DNA of 64,000 nucleotides from Pedobacter namyangjuensis (GCF_003313325.1 NZ_QMHQ01000001.1:1054001-1118000); one strand, 5' to 3'. Positions 36,339-45,814 are shown, numbered from the stretch's first letter. The notes: generated by a model not told the origin, from the sequence alone. Program-made: numbers and translations.

Positions 36339-37547
36339 TTAGCTCGCTATCGGTGTGTGTGATCTTGGGATTCGAAGGGTAAATGAAGTTTTGGAGTCAT
36401 CAGAATACACTTCCAAAAAACCATTATGTGCATTGGCTATTTCTTTTGCGATAAACAGTCCAAGGCCCAAGCCCTCGTTTCCTTTATGGATTTTTCCTCT
36501 GGAGAACGGTTTAAACAGATGTATTAGTGCTTCTTCGCTTATTTTGGTGCCACTATTTTCTACCCATAGGTTAAAATAGCCATTTTCGTCTTTGGTATTT
36601 ACCACAATCGGTTCTTGCGCATTACCATGCGTTAGTGCATTACCTAAAAGATTAGAAAACAATTGCGCAATGCGTTTATAATCAGCTTTAGTATCAGCTT
36701 CGTGAGCGAATTTGGCTTCTATGATTGCATTTGGATAAGCCATTTGCAACTCTGTAACTACTTGCTGCAAGGCGGTTTCCAAAGAATGGTCGTTGTCGAA
36801 ACTTAGTTTTATGCCACCGCCAAGCCTTCCGCTGGCAAAATCAAGAATATTGTCTATTAAACCTCTAGTTCTATAGCTGGCGTCTTGTATAATTGTGCTT
36901 AATCTAAGCTGTCTTTCCGTAAGGTCGCTTCTTAATAGCAGTTGAACAGAATTTGAGATGGCGTGAACCGGGTTTCTTAAATCGTGGCCCAGCATGGCAA
37001 TAAATTGCTCTCTTAATTCGGTGTTTTTTTGCTCTTGTTTAAGTTTGAGTTCTGTTCTGCTCAGTTGCTGTAGCGTATCGAGGTGAAAGGCAATGAGTTC
37101 GGCAAAAAGCGAAAACATTTTAATTGTTTTTTCATTATTTACGAAAGCTGGTTTAGGGTCTATTGCGCATAAAGTTCCGAACAGCTCGCCATTTTTAAGG
37201 GAAATTGGTATGGAAATATAGCTTTGGAGCCCATACATTGCTGGCGTAGGGTGGTCTTTGTATATGGGGTCTTCTGCCACATGGTCTATGGCTACAACTT
37301 TTCTATGTTCTCTAATTTCGTGACAAATGGTTGTTTCTACCACTAGTTCGCCGCCAACTGCTAAACCGAAATCAATTTTATCGTTAACAGCACAGGCAAT
37401 CCATCTATCGGGCGTAACCCTTGCCACAGCGGCAAAGCCCATTCCTGTAGCACTACATATCACCTCCAGAATATTAGCAACAGCTGGTATTTGATTGATG
37501 TTATCAATGTCTGCTTGAAAGTTGGAAAGATCTGTTGAAACAGCCAT
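36339..37547 (-). CDS. Soluble GAF-domain sensor histidine kinase
   Basis: 402 residues, no membrane segment. An N-terminal GAF domain (about 20-165: AAVARVTPDRWIACAVND..., SYISIPISLKNGELFGTLCAIDPKP) is followed by HisKA (MLGHDLRNPVHAISNS) and HATPase_c (LFSNLLGNALTHGN, GLGLGLFIAKEIANAHNG). It should autophosphorylate in response to a cytoplasmic ligand or light. A second GAF kinase is encoded 82 bases upstream on the same strand, but no response regulator is adjacent. Confidence 0.9.
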   Translation of the reverse strand: MAVSTDLSNFQADIDNINQIPAVANILEVICSATGMGFAAVARVTPDRWIACAVNDKIDFGLAVGGELVVETTICHEIREHRKVVAIDHVAEDPIYKDHPTPAMYGLQSYISIPISLKNGELFGTLCAIDPKPAFVNNEKTIKMFSLFAELIAFHLDTLQQLSRTELKLKQEQKNTELREQFIAMLGHDLRNPVHAISNSVQLLLRSDLTERQLRLSTIIQDASYRTRGLIDNILDFASGRLGGGIKLSFDNDHSLETALQQVVTELQMAYPNAIIEAKFAHEADTKADYKRIAQLFSNLLGNALTHGNAQEPIVVNTKDENGYFNLWVENSGTKISEEALIHLFKPFSRGKIHKGNEGLGLGLFIAKEIANAHNGFLEVYSDDSKTSFTLRIPRSHTPIAS

Positions 37548-37628
37548 ATTCTATTGTTTCGAAGGTTGTCGTTACACTCCAATATTGTGCCACTAAAGAT
37601 AGGTAAATATACGGATAAAAAAATGTTG

Positions 37629-38873
37629 CTAGTTCATTTCGAAATTTTGTGCTAGGGGTAAGGTAAACCAGAATTTGCTACCCTTTTCTTGACTAGAATC
37701 CACGCCAATTTCGCCACCATGTAATTTAATAAGTTGAGCGCTAAAGAATAATCCAAGGCCTAATCCGTGGCTTTGCGTGGTAGCATCATAAGAGCGGTTA
37801 TATCTTTCGAAGAGCAGGTTAAGTTTTTCAGCCATAATTCCCGGGCCTTTATCACTTACCGTTATTTCTGCAAAGTTTCCTTTTTTCAAAACTTTAACTT
37901 CAATTGTTTTAGAATTGGGTGCATATTTTATCGCATTGTCTAACAAATTATTCAATAATCTCTCAATCTGCTTACGATCAACATTTACCTTAAGCATGGT
38001 ATCTCCAGAAATTACAATTTGTTGAGTTGCTGGAAGCTCGATAGTTCGGCAACAGGTGTCTAATAAATCCTGAACCTGTGTTGGTGCTTGATGTAATTGC
38101 AATACGTTGTTCACGATTTTAGAAACGCTCAGCAAATCGTCGACAAGACCGTTTAGTTTTTCGGTGCTTTTTTCTGCCTGTTGCAACATTTTAGTCGATA
38201 TGCTTTCGTCTAAAGGTGCTTTACGCGATAAGATTTGTACATAACCTTTTAAAGCAGTAATTGGGGTACGCAATTCGTGGCTAACGATGCCAATAAATTC
38301 GTCTTTCTGGGTAATTTGCTCTTTTAAACGTTGGTTTGCCAAAGCAAGGCTTTTAGTTTTTTCCAGATTTACCATTCGCAATTCGAGCTGTTCCATGGCA
38401 ACTTTTGCAAGTTCTTTTAAAACCGTTATTTCATGTTCGCTTAAATTTCTTGGTTTTTGATCTACCAAACATAGCGTGCCTATTACGAAATTGTCGGGTG
38501 TAATAATTGGTGCTCCTGCATAAAAGCGTAAGCCAAAATCTCCATTTACGTAAGGGTGCGAAGTAAGCAATGGTTCTTCGAGCGCATTTTCGATAATTAC
38601 CACATCAGCTCTCAATACCGTTAGTGCACATAGGCTTTCTTCCCTAGGTATTAAGCCAACATGACCTAAGCCTTCGCTTGCCATTACAAACTCGTGTTTA
38701 TCATCCAAAAAAGATAGGTGAGCAATTGGAACTTTAAAGATTGCCTGGGCCAAACTTACTATGTTGTCGAAAGCTTTCTCTCTAGGTGCATTGAAAATCG
38801 CATATTTATCGAGCGCCAATACACGTTCCTGATCATTATCGGGCAATAAGTTTGTCGGATCAAAAATATTCAT
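37629..38873 (-). CDS. Soluble GAF-domain sensor histidine kinase
   Basis: 414 residues, no membrane helices. The GAF domain (about 20-170: FDNIVSLAQAIFKVPIAHLSFLDD, FYAGAPIITPDNFVIGTLCLVDQKP) precedes HisKA (IVSHELRTPITALKGYVQIL) and HATPase_c (LLNNLLDNAIKYAP, HGLGLGLFFSAQLIKLHGG). The related gene at 36339 has the same domain order, suggesting an old duplication. Its regulator partner is not in the neighbourhood. Confidence 0.92.
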   Translation of the reverse strand: MNIFDPTNLLPDNDQERVLALDKYAIFNAPREKAFDNIVSLAQAIFKVPIAHLSFLDDKHEFVMASEGLGHVGLIPREESLCALTVLRADVVIIENALEEPLLTSHPYVNGDFGLRFYAGAPIITPDNFVIGTLCLVDQKPRNLSEHEITVLKELAKVAMEQLELRMVNLEKTKSLALANQRLKEQITQKDEFIGIVSHELRTPITALKGYVQILSRKAPLDESISTKMLQQAEKSTEKLNGLVDDLLSVSKIVNNVLQLHQAPTQVQDLLDTCCRTIELPATQQIVISGDTMLKVNVDRKQIERLLNNLLDNAIKYAPNSKTIEVKVLKKGNFAEITVSDKGPGIMAEKLNLLFERYNRSYDATTQSHGLGLGLFFSAQLIKLHGGEIGVDSSQEKGSKFWFTLPLAQNFEMN

Positions 38874-39023
38874 CGGCAGTTCGGCTTGTCTAAGGTAAAT
38901 CTAATGATTTCAAATTGCTATTTATTTTTTTTTAAACATAAAATGTTTAAACTAAAATGGCCGTGGACTGGCGAAGTTATGCTTGTAAAAAAAAATAGGC
39001 AAGTATACTAAATGCTAAAAATT

Positions 39024-39096
39024 AGCGTCTTTATATGGAGAGCGTTAATTTAGATAAACGGGAATTGTCCGATATGGATGGTTCCCGTTTTCTTTT
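39024..39096 (+). ncRNA. Candidate small RNA or micro-ORF element, copy 2
   Basis: 71 of 73 bases match the element at 33875-33947. The two changes (AT to GA) fall in the inner hairpin and keep it foldable through a G-U pair. The terminator-like hairpin AACGGGAA/TTCCCGTT and T-run are unchanged. The overlapping micro-ORF becomes MESVNLDKRELSDMDGSRFL. A TATACTAAAT word lies at about the same upstream distance as TACAATAAAT of copy 1. Confidence 0.55.
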
Positions 39097-39331
39097 TTAT
39101 AAAATTTCATTCTAGCTTTGAAGTTAAACGCCTATTGGAGTTCGCCTTGGTTAACTTTGTCATCTACTTTTATTTACTTATATTGGAAGAAGATAGTATA
39201 ACCATTGATCTAATGTTTATCCATATCGTTGTAACCAGGTTTTTCTTAAGTTGAATCGACTTAAAACGATGTTTAAACAACTATATTGGTTTGCTATTTG
39301 CTATGCTAATTCAACAATTAGGGATAATTAA

Positions 39332-39373
39332 ATGGGGCTGATAGTTTCTATAGCATTGGCCCCATATTTTTTT
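39332..39373 (+). terminator. Orphan terminator
   Basis: ATGGGGC (39332-39338) and GCCCCAT (39359-39365) pair around a loop holding an inner ATAG/CTAT stem, followed by TATTTTTTT. No annotated gene ends upstream; only a 20-codon frame (MFKQLYWFAICYANSTIRDN, 39269-39331) precedes it, so it may end a small RNA. This and the element at 39024 are the contents of the 38874-39413 gap. Confidence 0.55.
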
Positions 39374-39413
39374 AATTATAATCGTTTTTAAAGGGTATTA
39401 AGTAAAATAATCT

Positions 39414-39590
39414 TTAAGCCTTTGATGGCTTATGATGGAGGCTAAAACTTTCATTGTACCTGCCGTTTTTTTTAAGCTTAGTAAATATATTTCCGTAATA
39501 CGTCGTTTGAGCAAGGATTTGCTTTATTCTGATTGCATTGCTCTCCTTTTGTAATGCCTCAGTAACTGAGTTTTTTCCTGATAATTTCAT
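39414..39590 (-). CDS. Hypothetical small protein (58 aa)
   Basis: The frame from ATG 39590 to TAA 39414 encodes MKLSGKNSVTEALQKESNA and continues to a basic C-terminus (FTKLKKNGRYNESFSLHH...). It is hydrophilic, Lys-rich, without signal peptide or membrane helix, and resembles the short unannotated peptides seen near regulatory genes in Bacteroidota. No family recognised. Reality rests on its length, ATG start and lack of any competing frame. Confidence 0.45.
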   Translation of the reverse strand: MKLSGKNSVTEALQKESNAIRIKQILAQTTYYGNIFTKLKKNGRYNESFSLHHKPSKA

Positions 39591-39726
39591 GAGATTTTAC
39601 ACGTATAAATCTGCAGTGTATACCTAAATTTAATGCAATTTTATACAACTGTGAATATTTGCTTAATACCTGATATTTAGTATTTTTTTCTAATGGATTC
39701 CTTTCATTTAAAGCGATATAATGCTA

Positions 39727-40239
39727 CTATCGGTGCTGCCAGCATCTACCTCCGCCAATGACAACTCTTTTGCAATATCCACCCGTCTTATTTCTCGCAC
39801 CGCAAGTGGTGGAAGTGCTCGATCCATTGGTGCCCCCTGTATTGCCACCGCTTGATGAGGTAAAAATACCGAAACTAGACTTCCCAATTCCTGATGAAGT
39901 ATTGTAGGATAATTCAGCATTGTTGAAACCTAGGTTACCATACATTACTTCTTCTTCTTTTAAAATGTATGCTTCTATAGATTGATAACTCATTGTGGTC
40001 GTTTTAACAACCAATTTTAAGTCTAAAGAAAAATTGGTTTGAATTTTATAAACCCATTGCCCATTATTATTATTAATTTTTTTCGTTTGTTTGTCTTTAT
40101 CTGTAAAAGTAATATCGCAATAGTTGCAACTTACCTCGTAACTAAATGTTGTTGGCGAAATGGTAGGCACTTCAACTTCCTTTTTTTTACAGCCGGCAAT
40201 TATTGTAGTGATTCCGATCGTTATTAATAATTTATACAT
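39727..40239 (-). CDS. Lipoprotein with C-terminal Cys/His-rich module
   Basis: 170 residues from ATG 40239 (MYKLLITIGITTIIAGC, lipoprotein signal, Cys 17); an ATG at 40263 is upstream of the signal. The middle part is beta-rich with two cysteines (YEVSCNYCDITF). A Ser/Gly linker leads to CGARNKTGGYCKRVVIGGGRCWQHR, a C-x(9)-C-x(9)-C-x2-H zinc-binding-like motif (DUF5763-like) best known from phage and restriction-associated proteins. A secreted version is unusual. Function unknown. Confidence 0.65.
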   Translation of the reverse strand: MYKLLITIGITTIIAGCKKKEVEVPTISPTTFSYEVSCNYCDITFTDKDKQTKKINNNNGQWVYKIQTNFSLDLKLVVKTTTMSYQSIEAYILKEEEVMYGNLGFNNAELSYNTSSGIGKSSFGIFTSSSGGNTGGTNGSSTSTTCGARNKTGGYCKRVVIGGGRCWQHR

Positions 40240-40523
40240 TATAATTTTTGATAGAACTTGCATGAATATAAAATTTATTTGCTCAAAATTATCAAAGCAT
40301 TAATTCATTTTTATACGGATTCCCGTAATCTGCCCTAACTATTATGATTAGACATTAAATCTGAGCAGTATCTCTTGTTAATATTTAGCAGATTGGATTT
40401 CTGTTTAATAATTAAATTATATTAAACTATATATTTAAAAATTGATTTTCAGAAAAAAAATAGTTTTTGACATGGAAAAGCGCCAAATATTTATATTTGT
40501 AAAAAGTAATCGTGCAAGAAAAG

Positions 40524-40610
40524 ATGTCAATAAATAAGTCATTATCCTTTTATTTACGTTGTTCGATCATACATGGCTTTTTTGCTCCAAAATCGCAACG
40601 TTTGTATTAA
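40524..40610 (+). other. Short upstream ORF before the first AraC regulator
   Basis: A 28-codon frame (ATG 40524, TAA 40608) ends three bases before the ATG at 40614. It starts MSINKSLSFYLRCSIIHGFF, which resembles the usual first hydrophobic segment of membrane AraC proteins of this family. It may be a leader peptide or the severed N-terminus of the downstream gene. Upstream, 40240-40523 is AT-rich with no gene seen. Confidence 0.35.
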
Positions 40611-40613
40611 GCA

Positions 40614-41663
40614 ATGGGGGTATTTATTTCGCGGTTATCGTCAGAATTATTTTCGTACCGGTTCTATTCCAAATTATTTTCGCGACCTACCCACTATTTA
40701 TTCGCTATAGCGATAATTTCCATTTTAAATTTTTTACACCAATTAAATTATAGTGACTGGACTATCGTTTTCGATATGAGTTTGTGGAATCCAACGTGGC
40801 TGTTGTTGGGCCCATTATTGTTAATGATGCGGTATAATAGAGAACAAAAAATTAAGAGCGTAACCATAAAACTTTTTCATCTTACGCCGTTTATGGCAAT
40901 GATGTTCATGTTTATGTTAACTAGCTATCATAATTCTTTCGGTAACAACCTTTCTGAATATTTTTATAGCGTGTATCAAAAAATGTTTGTTTTGGTGCCT
41001 ATATCCTTATTTGCTTACGGAATCGCAACTAGTTTCCCGCTGAGAAAAAAAATAGCCGACCTGGCACATTTAGATGACCTACAGTTAGGCATAAGCGGAT
41101 TTTACGTACTAATAGCGTCAGTTTCTTTAACGATGCATCTATGCTGGGCAGTGTTGAAAGTAGACATGGTAGTCGACTATAGAATTATAATTTATGCACT
41201 AGTTCTAGTTATGGTAACGTTAATTTTTTACGCATTATCCATATTGTCAAAAATAGAGCAACCTCAAGAAACACAAATTGGCCAAGATGAACATACATTG
41301 ATTCTGAACCTAAACCAAGTTAGAGAATATGAACATAAACTGCAGAGTTTTTTAATTGGGGAACAAACTTTTTTAAATCCAAACCTTTCCTTAGCAACAC
41401 TTAGTAAGGAACTGAAAATACCCAAACACCATCTTACTGTACTTTTTAATCAACATTTAGGTAAAAGTTTTTATAGTTACTTGGCTACGCTACGTATAGA
41501 TTATGCAATTGTAGAACTTCAAAAAACAGGCAATAACTTTACGATAGAATCACTTGCGTATCAAAGTGGGTTTAATTCTAAAACTTCTTTTCACAAATAC
41601 TTTAGAGAATACACAGGGTTAACACCTATTGCTTTTATTCAACAAAAAAGCAAATCAGCATAA
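40614..41663 (+). CDS. Membrane-anchored AraC-family transcriptional regulator
   Basis: 349 residues. Several transmembrane helices fill the first ~210 residues (HYLFAIAIISILNFLHQL, WNPTWLLLGPLLLMMRY, MFVLVPISLFAYGIATSF, IIIYALVLVMVTLIFYAL). The C-terminal AraC domain (HKLQSFLIGEQTFLNPNLSL, KIPKHHLTVLFNQHLGKSFY, SGFNSKTSFHKYFREYTGLTP) binds DNA. The first 30 residues (SSELFSYRFYSKLFSRPT) are polar and lack the expected first helix, so the N-terminus may be frameshifted; see the short ORF upstream. A paralogue follows nine bases after the stop. Confidence 0.82.
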   Translation: MGVFISRLSSELFSYRFYSKLFSRPTHYLFAIAIISILNFLHQLNYSDWTIVFDMSLWNPTWLLLGPLLLMMRYNREQKIKSVTIKLFHLTPFMAMMFMFMLTSYHNSFGNNLSEYFYSVYQKMFVLVPISLFAYGIATSFPLRKKIADLAHLDDLQLGISGFYVLIASVSLTMHLCWAVLKVDMVVDYRIIIYALVLVMVTLIFYALSILSKIEQPQETQIGQDEHTLILNLNQVREYEHKLQSFLIGEQTFLNPNLSLATLSKELKIPKHHLTVLFNQHLGKSFYSYLATLRIDYAIVELQKTGNNFTIESLAYQSGFNSKTSFHKYFREYTGLTPIAFIQQKSKSA

Positions 41664-41672
41664 GCGTAAAGT

Positions 41673-42767
41673 ATGGCTAGTTTTCCTATCTTAACATATC
41701 TTTTGCTGGCAACTATCGTTCTAACATTTTGCAACTTCTATTTTTGGTTTAGCGCTAATAAAAAAAAGGCTTTTAATTGGTTAATATTTTCTTTGAATAT
41801 CTACCTCTTCCTGCATGCTATTTTTGTATTTACTGTAAGGCACTTTTTTATACAATTCATTTACTTTAATACCGTAGCGCCATTTGTATTGGTATATGGT
41901 CCACTTCTCTACATTGCTATTGAGCTTATCAGGCGCAATACTATCAAAAAGAAAACAATCTATGCACACCTTGCTTTGCCAAGCCTTATTTGGTTTGCAT
42001 GTTTGGTATTAATCTTTTTTTATGGAGAAGGAAATGGCTTTTACTTATATTACAATATTGTTCTGGCTTTGCTAACACCTATTTCTCTTATTGGATATGC
42101 GGGCTATGGTATAAGTGCCATACTTGCCTCTAACTCAAATTTAAAGCGTTATAAACTGATGGTAATGCCGGCTATACTTTTGCTCATATTTATGAGTTTA
42201 ATAAGTATCATTGTTCCAATATATGGAGATAAACTTTTAAGCAATGCAGCTGCAACGGATTTGATTTCTATGATGATTTATTCTTTAATGTTTGCAACCT
42301 CAATTTTAATTTTTAAATATAAAACGTCAATTGTCTTTAACGAAGACAACCTACAAGACCTTACTGTAGGAACTGAAGAATTTGTACCAACCGTAGCTAA
42401 ATACGAGCGCTCTAGCTTAACTTTACAACAGCTACAGGCTTATAAACATAGCTTGCATGAATTTACCTTAAAAAATCAACCATATTTAGATTCTACACTT
42501 TCACTTAATAGTTTGGCTAAATTGTTAAGGATGCCCAGCCATCATCTAACCCAAGTCTTAAGTACCTGCCTAAGTAAAAGTTTTTACACCTACATTAATG
42601 GATTACGGATTCAACACGCTATACAGTTAATGACAGACGGTACCGATATGAGTATGTCTGAGTTAGCAATCTCAAGCGGCTTTAGTTCAAAAGTTTCATT
42701 TTACAGGCAGTTCAATGCAATTAAGGGTTGTACGCCAGCTGCTTATAAAAAAAGCATTTTGAAATAA
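41673..42767 (+). CDS. Membrane-anchored AraC-family transcriptional regulator (paralogue)
   Basis: 364 residues with about seven helices in the first 220 residues, beginning at once with FPILTYLLLATIVLTFCNFYFWF. The C-terminal AraC domain (HEFTLKNQPYLDSTLSLNSLAKLLRMPSHHLTQVL, SSGFSSKVSFYRQFNAIKGCTPAAY) matches that of the preceding gene. Tandem duplication and co-transcription are likely. The intact N-terminus here is the standard against which the preceding gene looks truncated. Confidence 0.88.
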   Translation: MASFPILTYLLLATIVLTFCNFYFWFSANKKKAFNWLIFSLNIYLFLHAIFVFTVRHFFIQFIYFNTVAPFVLVYGPLLYIAIELIRRNTIKKKTIYAHLALPSLIWFACLVLIFFYGEGNGFYLYYNIVLALLTPISLIGYAGYGISAILASNSNLKRYKLMVMPAILLLIFMSLISIIVPIYGDKLLSNAAATDLISMMIYSLMFATSILIFKYKTSIVFNEDNLQDLTVGTEEFVPTVAKYERSSLTLQQLQAYKHSLHEFTLKNQPYLDSTLSLNSLAKLLRMPSHHLTQVLSTCLSKSFYTYINGLRIQHAIQLMTDGTDMSMSELAISSGFSSKVSFYRQFNAIKGCTPAAYKKSILK

Positions 42768-42864
42768 TAGGTTCAATTCTCGATGCTTATAATTGATAGC
42801 AACTTCGTTAATAAACAATTCTCGAAGTCGATGCTCAAAACAACATTCCGCAGTAATTTAATGG

Positions 42865-44715
42865 TTACAAAGGCAATTCTACATAAAAAGTACTACCTGA
42901 GCCCGGAATGCTTTCGCACCAAATCTTTCCGTTGTGCGCCAATACAATCTGTTTAGAAATAAATAGCCCCAATCCATAAGTTTCCTCTCCTGCAGTGCCT
43001 TCGCGTTTTGCATCTGTGTACAGCTCAAAAATCTTATCCTGCATTTCCTCCGAGATACCAATCTCACTATCTGCTACACTAATTAAAACCGAATATTGTT
43101 TTTTTTGCATACCGATTTTTATTACCGCTTCATCTGGACTAAATTTTATTGCATTTGAGATTAGGTTGCTTAACACCCTCCAGAGTTTCTCTCTGCTGCC
43201 TTTTAAATTAAGTTCGAACGTCTGCAATTGCAAATTTTGACGCTTACTTTGGGCCTTACTCTGTAGTAAGTTAACACAGTAGTTTAACATTTCTGAAATG
43301 TCCACTAGTTCCCGCTTAAAATCTTCACCGCTAAATTGTACCTCCAATAATTCTTTTACTAGGGTTAACGAATTATCGGCAGATTGTTTAATGGCTCCTA
43401 ATAATTCTATATCGTCAGTCGTTCTACCTTCATCTTCCATCATCAGCGAGGCCGCAGCATAAATTCCTCCGATTGGGCTCCGTAGATCATGCGCTGCTAT
43501 CTTTATCATTTTTGCATTGTCAGACTCGCTTTTCTCAAGTGCAATTAAAGTTTCTTTCGTGATGTTGTTCTGCTCTGATATAAGTTTGTTAAGCCTCTTT
43601 GTACGTTTTAGGTTTTGTAGTATGAAAAAAGTAATACCAATGGCAAATAAGCAAGCAATAATAGAAAGAACTGATAATGTTTTCTGGTATCTAGCCTTTG
43701 CAACCAGTGTTTGAACTTCTTGTTCCTTTATTGCGTAATCAAGGTAATCAACGCCCGAAATATTAGCCAATTCCTCCTGCTTTTCCATAGCGCTAACTAA
43801 ATCTTGGCCGTATTTGTTAGCCATTATGTGATCGTCTTGGCTTGTGTAATAATCAAATAATTTTTTAGCCATTACTTTGCTGTAAATAAGGTACCCGTTT
43901 TCGTTGGCGATTGCTAGGCCCTTCTCATAATGTACAATAGCTGGTTTCGGATCCTTATCAATTAAATGATCTCCCATGGCTAGAAACAGATCCATGCTTA
44001 CGTAATATAGATGCTTATTCAGCGCACTGTCAATTGTGTTAGACAATAACTGTAAACCCTTTTCACGCTGACCATTTCTGATCATCTCATCGGCAATCAG
44101 CTGTTCAATAGCTAGAAGTGTTCGACCGTCTTTATATCTCGTGGCGATGTTTTTCGCTCTATTAATAAATTTAACACGTTCGGCCATGCCAAATTTTTCT
44201 GGAAACTCTAAAACATAATTATAAATAGCTAATGACATAATCGAGTCTTTACTTAAACTGTTGCCCATTTTCAATGCCGCATTGTAGCGCTCTATAGCTC
44301 GCACGTTTCTGCCCAATTGTTTGTACACCATCGCAATATTCATCATTGTCTGTACTTGGTTGGAAGAATCTTTTATTTTAACATAACTTATGTATGCACT
44401 GTTGTAATATCTCAGTGCTAATTGTAGGTTGCCCTTGATGTCGAAAAAAACGCCAAGATTATTAGTGGCATCAGCTTTCCCTTTATCATAGCTCAGCCTA
44501 TCCGAAATCGCCCTAGCCTTTACGGTATAAAAAAAGGTACTATCTATGTCCTTTTCGTACCATAGCATCGCCATTCGATTTAGAGCATCAACGTAACTTA
44601 GGCTATCTTTAATTTGATTTAAATTAGATTTTATACCACCAAGTTCCGAAGACTGTGCCGAACAACAATAATTAGTAGCAAAAAATATCAAAAATGATAA
44701 AACGGATTTTTTCAT
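42865..44715 (-). CDS. Tetratricopeptide-repeat sensor histidine kinase
   Basis: 616 residues from ATG 44715 (MKKSVLSFLIFFATNYCCSAQ, signal peptide). Periplasmic TPR repeats run to about residue 320 (ADATNNLGVFFDIKGNLQLALRYYN, QTMMNIAMVYKQLGRNVRAIERYN). One transmembrane helix follows (LSVLSIIACLFAIGITFFILQ), then HisKA (KIAAHDLRSPIGGIYAAASLM) and HATPase_c (LISNAIKFSPDE, YGLGLFISKQIVLAHNG). This YehU/two-component-like layout is common in Bacteroidota. The signal and the cognate regulator are unknown. Confidence 0.9.
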   Translation of the reverse strand: MKKSVLSFLIFFATNYCCSAQSSELGGIKSNLNQIKDSLSYVDALNRMAMLWYEKDIDSTFFYTVKARAISDRLSYDKGKADATNNLGVFFDIKGNLQLALRYYNSAYISYVKIKDSSNQVQTMMNIAMVYKQLGRNVRAIERYNAALKMGNSLSKDSIMSLAIYNYVLEFPEKFGMAERVKFINRAKNIATRYKDGRTLLAIEQLIADEMIRNGQREKGLQLLSNTIDSALNKHLYYVSMDLFLAMGDHLIDKDPKPAIVHYEKGLAIANENGYLIYSKVMAKKLFDYYTSQDDHIMANKYGQDLVSAMEKQEELANISGVDYLDYAIKEQEVQTLVAKARYQKTLSVLSIIACLFAIGITFFILQNLKRTKRLNKLISEQNNITKETLIALEKSESDNAKMIKIAAHDLRSPIGGIYAAASLMMEDEGRTTDDIELLGAIKQSADNSLTLVKELLEVQFSGEDFKRELVDISEMLNYCVNLLQSKAQSKRQNLQLQTFELNLKGSREKLWRVLSNLISNAIKFSPDEAVIKIGMQKKQYSVLISVADSEIGISEEMQDKIFELYTDAKREGTAGEETYGLGLFISKQIVLAHNGKIWCESIPGSGSTFYVELPL

Positions 44716-44958
44716 GCGTAACAAATAAATAGGCGTTTGTTGTAAATGTAGCTAAATTTCTCCCCGCTAAAAATGTGCAGTCTGTTCATTTCTTGATAAA
44801 CTTCCAGCATTTTGATACTGATTCCAATGCTTTACTAATGAATTGACCAAGCAGATGCCACGTTGTAATGGAGCTAGAGTATTTTAAAAACTGTAGCAAT
44901 AAAGATGATTTTGAATCTTTAAGTAAAATGCTTAAATTCAGTAATTTAATTTCTTGTT

Positions 44959-45471
44959 ATGGATTTTAACAAACTCTACACTTACTTTAGTAAATCTCCC
45001 GGCATTGATCTATGCTTAATGTTGTGCTGCATAGTATTTGTTATCCTACCACCAATCAGCCCATTTAAACAATACGATTTATTTAGGTATGGGAAAACCA
45101 CTACTGGGCAAGTTGCACAAATAAGTTCGCTTCTTGGTAGTGATTATATAGACTATCATTTTCTAACAGAGGATGGGGTTTTGGTAAAGCGTTCTGAAAA
45201 AACATTACACCTAGATCTATATAATTTGGACAAAAATAAACTTCCTCAAAAAATTAATATAGTTTATGTAGAAGACGACCCTGAAAACTCTTGGATCAGC
45301 ATACCAGGTACACCAGATAAATTGGATGAATTTTGGAAAAACTATTTGATTGAAAATACTATTGCCATCCTCGTAGTGTTTGCATTTTGCAGAATTGCCA
45401 TTATCATTTACAGAGGATATGGTAAACGCAAGGCTAATAATGCGATTATTACCAACACAACAATCAGTTAA
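44959..45471 (+). CDS. DUF3592-like membrane protein
   Basis: 170 residues with a helix near residue 17 (IDLCLMLCCIVFVILPPISPF) and another near residue 133 (NTIAILVVFAFCRIAIIIY). Between them a beta-rich loop (GKTTTGQVAQISSLLGSDYIDYHFLTEDG...INIVYVEDDPENSWI) resembles the DUF3592 pattern. Function unknown. Confidence 0.65.
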   Translation: MDFNKLYTYFSKSPGIDLCLMLCCIVFVILPPISPFKQYDLFRYGKTTTGQVAQISSLLGSDYIDYHFLTEDGVLVKRSEKTLHLDLYNLDKNKLPQKINIVYVEDDPENSWISIPGTPDKLDEFWKNYLIENTIAILVVFAFCRIAIIIYRGYGKRKANNAIITNTTIS

Positions 45472-45601
45472 CAAACGTTTTTCTATTTATGAATATTTGA
45501 GAATAAAATAAATTAAAATAAATTTACTTTAGCAATTTAGAAGGTCGTTAAATGGGCTTTTTAATGAAAACCAATTTATAACAAACTAACCTATTACTGC
45601 T

Positions 45602-45814
45602 ATGCCAACAATGAATTTGATTACAAGTGTGTGGATTATTTTAATGGTTGGATTAATTTACCTTATACTCAAAAATTTATATAGCGTTCGAAAAGCCCAT
45701 ATTGAGCGAAATGAAATTTTGAAGAAAATAGGCGCCACGCTAGCAAATAACGAAAAGAATAAGGTCAATAAATCCTTTGATAATTATAGATGCAGTTCCA
45801 GATTATTACTATAA
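45602..45814 (+). CDS. Hypothetical small membrane protein
   Basis: 70 residues from ATG 45602: one hydrophobic helix (LITSVWIILMVGLIYLILKNLY) followed by a charged tail (RKAHIERNEILKKIGATLAN). Nothing competes with this frame and it has an ATG start, but no family is recognised. Confidence 0.45.
   Translation: MPTMNLITSVWIILMVGLIYLILKNLYSVRKAHIERNEILKKIGATLANNEKNKVNKSFDNYRCSSRLLL

Noticed and set aside
45217..45474. 85-codon minus frame opposite the DUF3592-like gene
   Set aside because: Antisense shadow with unlikely composition.
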